Positions 26,632 through 35,118 of a DNA stretch of 64,000 nt are shown in pieces. Position 1 is the first letter of the stretch. Each line of letters starts with the position of its first letter. The notes beneath the pieces are model-generated. The model was given only the letters and a program-made list of their open reading frames with translations. It was not told the DNA's origin and did no database searches. Source of the DNA: JASGIT01 sp047601665 (lineage in GTDB: Bacteria; Pseudomonadota; Gammaproteobacteria; Burkholderiales; Burkholderiaceae_C). Where the stretch lies: positions 4,526,001 to 4,590,000 of the forward strand of contig JASGIT010000001.1 in the NCBI GenBank assembly GCA_047601665.1, written 5' to 3'. The translations under genes were made by a program, and so were the position numbers.

Positions 26632-28734
26632 TCAGAAGGACTTGCCTTCGGCGGCCAGCTTGGCGAGCAGCGGGGACACGACCCACGCGCCAGCGTCGTC
26701 CAGCGGGTTCTTGGCGAAGCGCTTGATCGCCTCCACCACGTTGAACAGGCCCACTTCGTTGGCGTAGTTCATGGGGCCGCCGCGGTAGACGGGGAAGCCG
26801 TAGCCGGTCAGGTACACCATGTCGATGTCGCCCGCCTTGCTGGCGATGCCGTCTTCCAGGATCTTCGCGCCCTCGTTCACCAGCGCGAACACCAGGCGCT
26901 GCACGATTTCCTCGTCGCTCACCTTGCGCGGCGTGATGCCCTGGCTCTTGCGGTAGTCCACGATCATCTGCTCGACCTGCGCGTTCGGGATCGCGTCGCG
27001 CTTGCCGGCCTGGTAGTCGTACCAGCCCACGCCGGTCTTCTGGCCGAAGCGGCCCATTTCGCACAGCAGGTCAGCGGTCTTGCTGTACTTCATGTTGGCG
27101 AACTGGGGGTCGCCCGCGCGGCGCTTGCGGATTTCCCAGCCGATGTCGTTGCCGGCCAGGTCGCCCATGCGGAACGGACCCATGGCGAAGCCGAACTTCT
27201 CGATGGCCTTGTCCACCTGCTGGGGCGTGCAGCCTTCGTCCACCAGAATGCCGGCCTGCTGGCTGTAGCGCTCGATCATGCGGTTGCCGATGAAGCCGTC
27301 GCACACGCCGGAGACCACGGCGGTCTTCTTGATCTTCTTGGCCAGCGACATCACGGTGGCCAGCACGTCCTTGGCGGTTTCCTTGCCGCGCACCACTTCC
27401 AGCAGCTTCATCACGTTGGCCGGGCTGAAGAAGTGCATACCCACCACGTCCTGCGGGCGCTTGGTGAAGGCGGCGATCTTGTCCACGTCCAGCGTGGAGG
27501 TGTTGGACGCCAGGATGGCGCCGGGCTTGGCGACTTCGTCCAGCTTCTTGAACACCGCTTCCTTCACGTCGAGGCGCTCGAACACGGCCTCGATGATCAG
27601 GTCGGCGTCCTTCAGGTCGTCATAGCTCAGCGTGGTGGACAGCAGGGCCATGCGCTGCTCGTACTTGTCCTGCTTGAGCTTGCCCTTCTTCACCTGGGCT
27701 TCGTAGTTCTTCTTGATGACGCCGACGCCGCGGTCCAGCGCTTCCTGCTTCATTTCCAGGATCTGCACGGGGATGCCCGCGTTCAGGAAGTTCATGGAAA
27801 TGCCGCCGCCCATGGTGCCCGCGCCGATCACGCCCACCTTGGCGATCTTGCGCTGGGGCGTGTCGGACGGCACGTCGGGAATCTTGCTCGCGGCGCGCTC
27901 CGAGAAGAAGACGTGGCGCAGCGCGCGCGACTCGGGCGTCAGCATCAGGCCCTGGAACAGTTCGCGCTCGTAGGCGATGCCGTCGGCGAACTTGCGCTTG
28001 GTCGCGGCTTCCACCGTGTCCACGCACTTGGCGGGCGCGGGGTAGTTCTTGGACATGCCCTTGACCATGTTGCGCGCGAACTGGAAGTACGCATCGCCCT
28101 GCGGGTGCTTGCACGGCAGGTTGCGCACCAGGGGCAGCGGACGCACGTCAGCCACGCTCTGCGCGAAGGCCAGCGCCTCGGCGGCCAACACGTCGGGCGA
28201 AGCCACCAGCTTGTCGAACAGCTTCTGGCCGGGCGCGGCGGCGAGCATTTCGCTCTTCACCGCCTCGCCGCTCACGATCATGTTCAGCGCGGCCTCGGCG
28301 CCGAGCACGCGCGGCAGGCGCTGCGTGCCGCCCGCGCCGGGCAGCAGGCCCAGCTTCACTTCCGGCAGTGCCACCAGCGCGCCGGGCGCGGCCACGCGGT
28401 AGTGGCAGCCCAGGGCCAGTTCGAGGCCGCCGCCCATCGCCACCGAGTGCACGGCCGCCACCACGGGCTTGGACGAGTTTTCGACCGCGTTGATGACCGA
28501 ACCCAGGTTCGGCTCGGCCGTGGCCTTGTCGGTGCCGAACTCGCGGATGTCCGCCCCGCCCGAGAACGCAGCGCCCGCGCCCGTGATGACGATGGCTTTG
28601 ACGGCGGCGTCGGCGTTGGCCTTTTCCAGACCCTGGACGAGCCCCACGCGCGTGGAGTAGCCCAACCCGTTGACGGGAGGGTTGGCCATCGTGATCACGG
28701 CCACGTTGCCGTGGACTTGGTATTCAGCGGTCAT
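26632..28734 (-). CDS. FadB-like enoyl-CoA hydratase / 3-hydroxyacyl-CoA dehydrogenase
   Basis: The 700-residue bifunctional enzyme has an N-terminal crotonase domain (AAFSGGADIREFG, HSVAMGGGLELALGCHYRVA, LPEVKLGLLPGAGGTQRLP), then a NAD-binding domain (VGVIGAGTMGGGISMNFLNAG, near residue 300) and two 3-hydroxyacyl-CoA dehydrogenase C-terminal repeats. It hydrates enoyl-CoA and oxidises the L-3-hydroxyacyl-CoA. Length is that of the 700-residue peroxisomal-type multienzyme found in beta-proteobacteria. It heads the block, and a candidate operator lies just upstream. Confidence 0.95.
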   Translation of the reverse strand: MTAEYQVHGNVAVITMANPPVNGLGYSTRVGLVQGLEKANADAAVKAIVITGAGAAFSGGADIREFGTDKATAEPNLGSVINAVENSSKPVVAAVHSVAMGGGLELALGCHYRVAAPGALVALPEVKLGLLPGAGGTQRLPRVLGAEAALNMIVSGEAVKSEMLAAAPGQKLFDKLVASPDVLAAEALAFAQSVADVRPLPLVRNLPCKHPQGDAYFQFARNMVKGMSKNYPAPAKCVDTVEAATKRKFADGIAYERELFQGLMLTPESRALRHVFFSERAASKIPDVPSDTPQRKIAKVGVIGAGTMGGGISMNFLNAGIPVQILEMKQEALDRGVGVIKKNYEAQVKKGKLKQDKYEQRMALLSTTLSYDDLKDADLIIEAVFERLDVKEAVFKKLDEVAKPGAILASNTSTLDVDKIAAFTKRPQDVVGMHFFSPANVMKLLEVVRGKETAKDVLATVMSLAKKIKKTAVVSGVCDGFIGNRMIERYSQQAGILVDEGCTPQQVDKAIEKFGFAMGPFRMGDLAGNDIGWEIRKRRAGDPQFANMKYSKTADLLCEMGRFGQKTGVGWYDYQAGKRDAIPNAQVEQMIVDYRKSQGITPRKVSDEEIVQRLVFALVNEGAKILEDGIASKAGDIDMVYLTGYGFPVYRGGPMNYANEVGLFNVVEAIKRFAKNPLDDAGAWVVSPLLAKLAAEGKSF

Positions 28735-28768
28735 GCTGCGATTCCTTGGGATGGTGATGAAAAAAGAG

Positions 28769-28793
28769 GAACGATCAAAAATAGAACGATCGT
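28769..28793. promoter_or_regulatory. Candidate operator upstream of the FadB-like gene
   Basis: GAACGATC occurs at 28769-28776 and 28784-28791 in the same direction, 15 bases apart. The second copy extends into the perfect palindrome ACGATCGT (28786-28793). TetR-type fatty-acid regulators bind such palindromes. Which protein binds is unknown, and no regulator gene is adjacent. Confidence 0.45.
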
Positions 28794-28837
28794 GCGAATT
28801 TCATTGTAGGGAGGTTTGTGCTGCTATGCAGCATGGG

Positions 28838-28859
28838 TTTGTCCCAAGTTTGTCCCAAG
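28838..28859. repeat. Tandem direct repeat TTTGTCCCAAG x2
   Basis: Two perfect 11-base units sit side by side (28838-28848, 28849-28859), preceded by a small GCTGC-TAT-GCAGC hairpin at 28820-28832. No function is assigned. Confidence 0.6.
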
Positions 28860-28889
28860 GGAGACAAGCACTTATCTCGGCCCCTACGT

Positions 28890-28921
28890 GCCGAAGCCGG
28901 TGACGCGGCACCGGCTTCGGC
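28890..28921 (-). terminator. Strong hairpin after the CoA-transferase genes
   Basis: GCCGAAGCCGGTG (28890-28902) pairs perfectly over 13 bases with CACCGGCTTCGGC (28909-28921) around a six-base loop. It follows the stop of the last CoA-transferase gene by about 16 bases. No strong T-run follows. Confidence 0.7.
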
Positions 28922-28937
28922 GTTGCGCTGGCAGGCT

Positions 28938-30140
28938 CTAAGCCACGACCTTGCGCTCGCGCATCTGCGCGATCGCCGCGCCGTCGAAGCCCGCTTCGCG
29001 CAGGATTTCGTCGGTGTGCTCGCCCACGCCGGGCGCCTTGCCCGCCGCGGCCTTGTCCGCGCCCTCCACGAAGAAGGGGGCGCTGATCGTCAGGGTGGAT
29101 TCGCCCTCGATCGGCTGCAGCACGCCGGCTGCGAGCATCTGCGGGTCAACGGCCAGATCGGCGGCGCTGGACACGCATTCGAAGATCAGGCCCGCCGCGT
29201 TCAGCCGGTCCCGCCATTCGTCGCGGTCGCGCTCGGCAAACGCCGCGTCGAACAGGGCGATCAGTTCGGGGCCGCGCGCATAGCGGTCGGCCTGCTGGGC
29301 GAAACGCGGGTCGTTGATCAGGTCGGCCCGGCCCATGCAAGTGGCGAAGGCGGGCCAGTCACGCGCTTCGTTGACGATGGCCATCATCACCCAGCGCCCG
29401 TCGCGGCAGCGGTAGTAGCTGCCCAGCGCGCTGAAGCCCTGCTCGCGCGGCGGGCGCGGCGTGAAGCGCGCGCCGTACAGCGCGGCCTGCGCCATGAAGC
29501 CGTTGGACCACACGCCGTTGGCCAGCAGCGACGAGCCCACCAGCGTGCCGCGCCCCGTGCGCTCGCGCTGGTACAGCGCCATCACCAGCGCCGCATACAG
29601 CGAAATGCCCGAGGGATGATCGCCCAGGCCCGGCACCGCGCGCGCGGGCGATGTGCCGGCATCGCTGCGCACCATGTCCATGAGGCCCGAGCGCGCCCAG
29701 TACGCCGTGGCGTCGAAGCCGGGCTTGGCGGCGTCGGGGCCGGTTTCGCCGTAGCCGGTGAACGAGCCATAGATGAGCCGCCCGTTCAGCGCGGACAGGC
29801 GCGGATAGTCCAGCGCCAGCTTTGCGCGCACGGCATGTGGGTAGTTGGTGATGAACACGTCGGCGGTGGCCACCAGCTTGTGCAGCACCTCCTGCCCTTC
29901 GGGCTTGGACAGGTCGAGGGCCAGGCCGCGCTTGTTGCGGTTGTCCAGCTGCCAGCCATACGGCTGGCCGGCCTTGGGCATACCCGGCAGGTGCGGCAGC
30001 ACGCGGCAGGGGTCGCCCGCGCCGGGCGGCTCGATCTTGATCACGTCCGCCCCGAAGTCGCCGAGCATCAGCGCCGCCGTGGGCGCGGCGATGAAGCTAC
30101 CGCAGTCAATGACCTTCAGGCCCTCGAAGAGCTTGGCCAT
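28938..30140 (-). CDS. CaiB/BaiF class III CoA-transferase (copy A)
   Basis: The 400-residue formyl-CoA transferase/racemase family member moves CoA between carboxylic acids. Family features are LKVIDCGSFIAAPTAALMLGD, VIKIEPPGAGDP, LDLSKPEGQEVLHKLVATAD and PGFDATAYWARSG, where the Asp aligns with the catalytic Asp of the family. It is a tandem paralogue of the next gene (same length, ungapped alignment by eye, extensive identity), separated from it by two bases. It ends the cluster that includes a Liv-type transporter and a CoA ligase. The acid substrate is not known. Confidence 0.9.
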   Translation of the reverse strand: MAKLFEGLKVIDCGSFIAAPTAALMLGDFGADVIKIEPPGAGDPCRVLPHLPGMPKAGQPYGWQLDNRNKRGLALDLSKPEGQEVLHKLVATADVFITNYPHAVRAKLALDYPRLSALNGRLIYGSFTGYGETGPDAAKPGFDATAYWARSGLMDMVRSDAGTSPARAVPGLGDHPSGISLYAALVMALYQRERTGRGTLVGSSLLANGVWSNGFMAQAALYGARFTPRPPREQGFSALGSYYRCRDGRWVMMAIVNEARDWPAFATCMGRADLINDPRFAQQADRYARGPELIALFDAAFAERDRDEWRDRLNAAGLIFECVSSAADLAVDPQMLAAGVLQPIEGESTLTISAPFFVEGADKAAAGKAPGVGEHTDEILREAGFDGAAIAQMRERKVVA

Positions 30141-30142
30141 GG

Positions 30143-31345
30143 CTAGAACACCACCTTGGCTTCGTGCAGCTGCGCGATTTCGGCTTCTTCGAAGCCCGCG
30201 CTGCGCAGGATGTCGTCGGTGTGCTGGCCCACGTCCGGCGCCTTGCGCGGCGCGACCTTGTCGGCGCCCTCCACGTAGAAGGGGCTGCTGATGGTCATCA
30301 GCGTGTCGTTCTCGAACGGCACCAGCACGCCGGCGGCGATGGCCTGCTTGTCAGCGGCGGCGTCCGCCGGGCTGGCGACGATCTCGAACACGATGCCGGC
30401 CGCCGTGAGGATCTCGCGCCACTCGGCGCGGTCGCGCGTGGCGAAGGCGGCGTCCAGCTCGGCGATCAGCTCGGTGGCGTGCTTGAAGCGGTCGCGCTGC
30501 GTCAGGAAGCGCGGGTCGGTCAGCCATTCCTCGCGGCCCAGGCACTTGGCCAGCACGGGCCAGTGGCGGTCTTCGTTGAGGATGGTGAGGATGAGCCAGC
30601 GGTCATCGCGGCAGCGGTACTGGATGGACAGCGCGTTGAACAGCTTCTCGCGCGGCGGGCGCGGGTAGAAGGTGGCGCCGCACAGCGCGGCCTGCACCAT
30701 GAAGCCGTTGGACCACATGCCGTTGGCGATCAGCGACGAGCCCACCTGCATCCCGCGCCCCGTGCGGTCGCGCTGGTACAGCCCGACCATGATGGCGCTG
30801 AACAGCGACATGGCCGACGGGTGGTCGCCCATGCCGGTGAGCGCGCGCGCGGGCTGGGCCGCGGCCTCGGTGCGCACGCCGTCCATGAGGCCGGAGCGCG
30901 CCCAGTAGGCCGTCATGTCGAAGCCGGGCTTGCTCGCCTCGTCGCCCTGCTCGCCATAGCCGGTGAACGAGGCGTAGATCAGCTTCTCGTTCAGCGCCGA
31001 CAGCTTGTCGTAGCCCAGGTTGAGCTTCTTGCGCACGGCGTGCGGGAAGTTGGTGATGAACACGTCGGCGGTGGCCACCAGCTTGTGCAGCACCTCCTGC
31101 CCCTCGGGCTTGGACAGGTCGAGCGCCATGCCGCGCTTGTTGCGGTTGTCCAGCAGCCAGCCGTACAGGTGGGGCGCGGAAGGCGCGCCGGGCAGCCGCG
31201 AGAGGTTGCGCCCCGCGTCGCCCGCGCCGGGCGGCTCGATCTTGATGACGTTGGCGCCGAAGTCGGACAGCACCGCCGCCGCGCCGGGCGCCGCGATGTA
31301 GCTGCTGCAGTCAATGACCTTCAGGCCCTCGAAGATATGGCTCAT
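30143..31345 (-). CDS. CaiB/BaiF class III CoA-transferase (copy B)
   Basis: The 400-residue paralogue of the downstream gene has matching signature blocks (LKVIDCSSYIAAPGAAAVLSD, DLSKPEGQEVLHKLVATAD, PGFDMTAYWARSG). Both copies keep the likely catalytic Asp, so two active enzymes or a hetero-dimer are possible; class III transferases form interlocked dimers. It is 13 bases downstream of the dehydrogenase gene, within the same run. Confidence 0.9.
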   Translation of the reverse strand: MSHIFEGLKVIDCSSYIAAPGAAAVLSDFGANVIKIEPPGAGDAGRNLSRLPGAPSAPHLYGWLLDNRNKRGMALDLSKPEGQEVLHKLVATADVFITNFPHAVRKKLNLGYDKLSALNEKLIYASFTGYGEQGDEASKPGFDMTAYWARSGLMDGVRTEAAAQPARALTGMGDHPSAMSLFSAIMVGLYQRDRTGRGMQVGSSLIANGMWSNGFMVQAALCGATFYPRPPREKLFNALSIQYRCRDDRWLILTILNEDRHWPVLAKCLGREEWLTDPRFLTQRDRFKHATELIAELDAAFATRDRAEWREILTAAGIVFEIVASPADAAADKQAIAAGVLVPFENDTLMTISSPFYVEGADKVAPRKAPDVGQHTDDILRSAGFEEAEIAQLHEAKVVF

Positions 31346-31358
31346 CGGTGGCTCTCCG

Positions 31359-32321
31359 TTACTTCTTCACCGCGGCCTTGGCGGCCAGCAAAGCGAGCTG
31401 CGTCACGTCGCGCGTGGCTTCCATCTGCTCCATGGGCGTGTTGGCGTAGGCCACTTCGCCCTGCTGGATGACGAGGTTGGCGATCTCGTCGCTGTACTCG
31501 ATGGGCGAATGGTTGACCCAGCTGATCTTCATGCCGGGGCCGAACTGCTTGAAGTAGCCGTGGAAGCCGGTGGGGCCGCCGCCCATGTAGAACGAGCTGA
31601 ACGGCCCATTGACGGCCCAGCGCAGGCCGACGGAGTTGGTCACGCAGTCGTCGAGTTCGTCGATGGTGACCACGCCCTCCTTCACGAGGTAGCAGGCCTC
31701 GCGGAAGATGGCGCGCTGCAGGCGGTTGACGACGAAGCCCGCCACCTCCTTCTTGATGACGCGCGCTACCTTGCCGAGCGCTTCGTAGAAGTCCACCGCA
31801 TCCTGCGTGGCCTGCGGGTCGGTCTTCTCGCCGGGCACCACCTCCACCAGCGGAATCAGCAGCGGCGGGTTGAACGGGTGGCCCACCAGCAGGCGGCTGG
31901 GGTCCTGCATGAGCTCGGCCTGCAGCGTGGCAGGCTTGCCCGAGCTGGACGAGAGCAGCAGCGCGTGCTTGGGCACCACTTTCTCGATGCGCGCCCAGAG
32001 TTCCTGCTTCCACTCGGTGCGCTCGGGGCCGTTCTCCTGCACCAGGTCGGCATTGGCCACGGCGCGCTCCAGGTCGGGCTCGAAGCGCAGGTTCTTCTCC
32101 AGCCCTTCATGCGGCAGGCCCAGGGCCTTGAGCGTGGGGGCGGACTTGCGCAGCATGTCGTGCACGAACTGCTCGATGGTGGGCGACGGGTCGTTCACGA
32201 CCACGTTCAGCCCGTGGGCCAGGAACAGCGCGGCCCAGGAGGCGCCGATCACGCCGCCGCCGATGATGCAGGTATTGCGGTAGCGGCCAAGAATCGCTGT
32301 GGTGTCTGCGGGTGTTGTCAT
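31359..32321 (-). CDS. 3-hydroxyacyl-CoA dehydrogenase family protein
   Basis: The 320-residue protein has an N-terminal NAD-binding fold (NTCIIGGGVIGASWAALFLAHG, residues 16-37) and a helical C-terminal half (VVNRLQRAIFREACYLV). It resembles the carnitine dehydrogenase/lambda-crystallin/3-hydroxybutyryl-CoA dehydrogenase group. The catalytic His is likely in LLVGHPFNPPLLIPLVEVV. With two CaiB-type transferases next to it, oxidation of a 3-hydroxy acid or its CoA ester is a fair inference. Confidence 0.9.
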   Translation of the reverse strand: MTTPADTTAILGRYRNTCIIGGGVIGASWAALFLAHGLNVVVNDPSPTIEQFVHDMLRKSAPTLKALGLPHEGLEKNLRFEPDLERAVANADLVQENGPERTEWKQELWARIEKVVPKHALLLSSSSGKPATLQAELMQDPSRLLVGHPFNPPLLIPLVEVVPGEKTDPQATQDAVDFYEALGKVARVIKKEVAGFVVNRLQRAIFREACYLVKEGVVTIDELDDCVTNSVGLRWAVNGPFSSFYMGGGPTGFHGYFKQFGPGMKISWVNHSPIEYSDEIANLVIQQGEVAYANTPMEQMEATRDVTQLALLAAKAAVKK

Positions 32322-32365
32322 GGGTTTTGCTCCGGAAACGGGATAACAGGGGGAATGAAAAAAGG

Positions 32366-33064
32366 TCAGACTTCAAGCCACTCTTTACGGGTGGCGGTGT
32401 CGGCGCGCAGGCTGGCCGGCGTGCCGTCGAACACGATGCTGCCGTGGCCCATGACCAGCGCCCGGTCGGAGATGGTCATGGCGATGGTCAGCTTCTGCTC
32501 GATCAGCAGCACCGAAATGCCCTTGTCCTTGAGCTTCTTGAGGTATTCGCCCACCAGGTCGACGATCTTGGGCGCCAGGCCCTCGGTCGGCTCGTCGATG
32601 ATGATGAGGTCGGGGTCGCCCATCAGCGTGCGGCACAGCGTCAGCATCTGCTGCTCGCCGCCCGACATCACGCCCGCCTCGGTGTGCTGGCGCTCCTTCA
32701 GGCGCGGGAACATGGCGTACATGTCGTCGAACGACCAGCGGCTGCCCTTGCCAGCGCCCTTCTGGCCCAGCACCAGGTTCTGGTGCACGGTGAGCTTGGG
32801 GAAGATGTCGCGGCTCTCGGGCACGTAGCCCAGCCCCAGGTGGGCGATCTCGTAGGCCTTCTTGCCCAGGATCGGCTTGCCCTTCCACTCCACCTGCCCC
32901 GTGCCGTGCACCAGGCCCATGATGGTCTTGGCGGTGGTCGAGCGGCCCGAGCCGTTGCGGCCCAGCAGGGCGACGATCTCGCCCGGGTTGATGTCGAACG
33001 AAACCCCGTGCAGCACGTGGCTCTTGCCGTAGTAGGCGTTCAGATCGCGCAGTTTCAACATCAA
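32366..33064 (-). CDS. Branched-chain-type ABC transporter ATPase, LivF-like, variant Walker A
   Basis: This 232-residue ATPase of a Liv/HAAT importer carries the signature MSGGEQQMLTLCRTL, the Walker B IIIDEPTEGLAP and the D- and H-loop regions. The P-loop reads GRNGSGRST: the invariant Lys is Arg, confirmed in the DNA as CGC. The start overlaps the LivG stop by four bases, as usual for livG-livF pairs. It works at the cytoplasmic face with the LivH/LivM pair. Confidence 0.92.
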   Translation of the reverse strand: MMLKLRDLNAYYGKSHVLHGVSFDINPGEIVALLGRNGSGRSTTAKTIMGLVHGTGQVEWKGKPILGKKAYEIAHLGLGYVPESRDIFPKLTVHQNLVLGQKGAGKGSRWSFDDMYAMFPRLKERQHTEAGVMSGGEQQMLTLCRTLMGDPDLIIIDEPTEGLAPKIVDLVGEYLKKLKDKGISVLLIEQKLTIAMTISDRALVMGHGSIVFDGTPASLRADTATRKEWLEV

Positions 33065-33831
33065 TGAAATCCTCCGTGGGCCGCCGCTTCGGACGAGCCG
33101 AGATAGGCTTCCTGAACCTTCGGATTGGCCCGCACGGCCTCGGGCGTGTCGTAGGCGATGACTTCGCCGTAGACCACCACCGCGATCTTGTCGGCCAAGC
33201 CGAAGACCACGCCCATGTCGTGCTCCACCGTGAGCAGCGTCTTACCCTCCGTCACCTCGCGGATCAGGTTGATGAAGTGCGCCGTCTCGGTCTTGCTCAT
33301 GCCCGCCGTGGGTTCGTCCAGCAGGATCACGCTGGCGCCGCCGCCGATAGTCACGCCGATCTCCAGCGCGCGCTGCTCGGCGTAGGTCAGGTTGACGGCC
33401 AGCACGTCGCGCTTGGACGCGAGGCCCACCTGCTTGACCAGCGTTTCCGCGCGCTCGTTGGCGTCGTGCATGTTCGACAGGAAGCGCGTGAAGTTGTAGC
33501 GGTAGCCCAGGCTCCACAGCACCCCGCAGCGCAGGTTCTCGAACACGCTGAGCTTGGGAAAGATGTTGGTGATCTGGAAGCTGCGCGACAGGCCCTTGCG
33601 GTTGATTTCCTGCGGCTGCAGGCCGTTGATGCGCTCGCCGTGCAGCAGCACGTCGCCGCTGGTCGGGTTGAGCCGGCCGCTGATGAGGTTGAACAACGTG
33701 GACTTGCCCGCCCCGTTGGGGCCGATCACCGCCACCCGCTGGCCCGGCTCCACGGCCAGGTTGGCGCCCCGGATGATGGCCGTCTTGCCGAAGCTCTTGT
33801 GCAGGTCTTTGAGTTCGAGCGCGTAGGTCAT
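33061..33831 (-). CDS. Branched-chain-type ABC transporter ATPase, LivG-like
   Basis: The 256-residue ATPase has a normal Walker A (GPNGAGKST), Walker B (VILLDEPTAGMS) and the degenerate signature LTYAEQRALEIG common in LivG. The ATG at 33831 overlaps the LivM stop (ATGA), so the upstream open frame is not part of the protein. It energises uptake of a small carboxylic or amino acid, or aromatic acid, together with its neighbours. Confidence 0.94.
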   Translation of the reverse strand: MTYALELKDLHKSFGKTAIIRGANLAVEPGQRVAVIGPNGAGKSTLFNLISGRLNPTSGDVLLHGERINGLQPQEINRKGLSRSFQITNIFPKLSVFENLRCGVLWSLGYRYNFTRFLSNMHDANERAETLVKQVGLASKRDVLAVNLTYAEQRALEIGVTIGGGASVILLDEPTAGMSKTETAHFINLIREVTEGKTLLTVEHDMGVVFGLADKIAVVVYGEVIAYDTPEAVRANPKVQEAYLGSSEAAAHGGFH

Positions 33832-35114
33832 GCGTGCGCCTCCTTCTTGGGGTTGAGCTGGGCTTCGATGGCCTCTTGCGCGGCCCCCCACTCCCGGGCA
33901 AAGCGCCGCCATGCCCAGCTGAACAGGCCCAGGCCCACCGCGGCCAGCGCCACCACGCCCAGCCAGCTGCTGGCGCTGGCCACGTCCAGCGGCACGCCGG
34001 CGAACGCCATGGCCGTGCCGTCGCCCGAATTGAGCTGCTTGAAATAGACCATTTCGATCAATGCCGCCACGCCGACAAACGCGACGATGCCCGTGAGCAG
34101 CACGCCGATGTACGGCACGCCCAGGCGCCCGAACTGGCCCGCCTTGATGACGCGCTTGTTCGCCATGATGATGCTGGCGAAGCCGCCGGGGGCGAACATC
34201 ACCATCAGCAGGAAGGCCGCGCCCATGTAGAGCAGCCAGGCCTGCGTCAGTTCCGACAGCACCACCGAGGCCAGCACCAGCAGCACCGCGCCGATGATGG
34301 GGCCGAAGAAGAAGCCCGCGCCGCCCAGGAAGGTGAACAGCAGGTAGCTGCCCGAGCGCGCGCCGCCCAGCGCGTCGGCGGCGTTGACCAGTTCGAAGTT
34401 GATGCACGCCAGCGCCCCGCCGATGCCCGCGAAGAAGCCCGCGACGATGAACGAGAACCAGCGCACCAGTTGGGTGTTGTAGCCGATGAAGCTCACCCGC
34501 TCCGGGTTGTCGCGCACCGCGTTGAGCATCCGCCCCAGCGGCGTGCCGGTGAAGGCGTACATCAGCAGCGTACAGATGAAGCAGTAGAACGCGATCAGGT
34601 AGTACATCTGCATCTGCGAACCGAAGTTCAGGCCCAGGAAGGTGCCGTAGGTGCGGTTGGTGGTGATGCCGCCGTCGCCGCCGAACAGGCCCGGGAACAT
34701 GTTGGCGCAGGCCGCCACCAGTTCGCCGATGCCCATGGTGATCATGGCGAAGGTGGTGCCCGCCTTCTTGGTGATCACGTAGCCGGAAACGAAGGCCGCC
34801 AGCGCGCCGAGCAGGCCACCGAACAGCGGGATGAAGGGCAGCGGCAGGTTGATGCCGCGCTCGGCGACGAAGTTGATCGCCCAGATCGCCGCGAAGCCGC
34901 CGAAGCCCGTGTACACCGCATGGCCGAAGCTGAGCATACCGCCCTGCCCGAAGATCATGTTGTACGACAGGCAGATGATGATGCTGTAGCCCATCTGCGA
35001 GAGCAGCGTCAGCGCCAGGCTGCTGCCGAAGACCAGCGGCGCGATGATCAGGACCAGGGCGAACAGCACCCAGACGACCATGCGGCTGCCGGAAGAGGAA
35101 CGGTTTGTACTCAT
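33828..35114 (-). CDS. Branched-chain-type ABC permease, LivM-like
   Basis: The 428-residue polytopic inner-membrane protein has the LivM motif SYNMIFGQGGMLSFGHAVY near the N-terminus and the EAA-type segment GTPLGRMLNAVRDNPER. It has a longer C-terminus than usual, with an additional hydrophobic region after residue 340. ATG 35114 (MSTNRSS) is chosen, four bases after the LivH stop. It is the second permease of the HAAT importer. Confidence 0.92.
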   Translation of the reverse strand: MSTNRSSSGSRMVVWVLFALVLIIAPLVFGSSLALTLLSQMGYSIIICLSYNMIFGQGGMLSFGHAVYTGFGGFAAIWAINFVAERGINLPLPFIPLFGGLLGALAAFVSGYVITKKAGTTFAMITMGIGELVAACANMFPGLFGGDGGITTNRTYGTFLGLNFGSQMQMYYLIAFYCFICTLLMYAFTGTPLGRMLNAVRDNPERVSFIGYNTQLVRWFSFIVAGFFAGIGGALACINFELVNAADALGGARSGSYLLFTFLGGAGFFFGPIIGAVLLVLASVVLSELTQAWLLYMGAAFLLMVMFAPGGFASIIMANKRVIKAGQFGRLGVPYIGVLLTGIVAFVGVAALIEMVYFKQLNSGDGTAMAFAGVPLDVASASSWLGVVALAAVGLGLFSWAWRRFAREWGAAQEAIEAQLNPKKEAHA

Positions 35115-35118
35115 GGAA

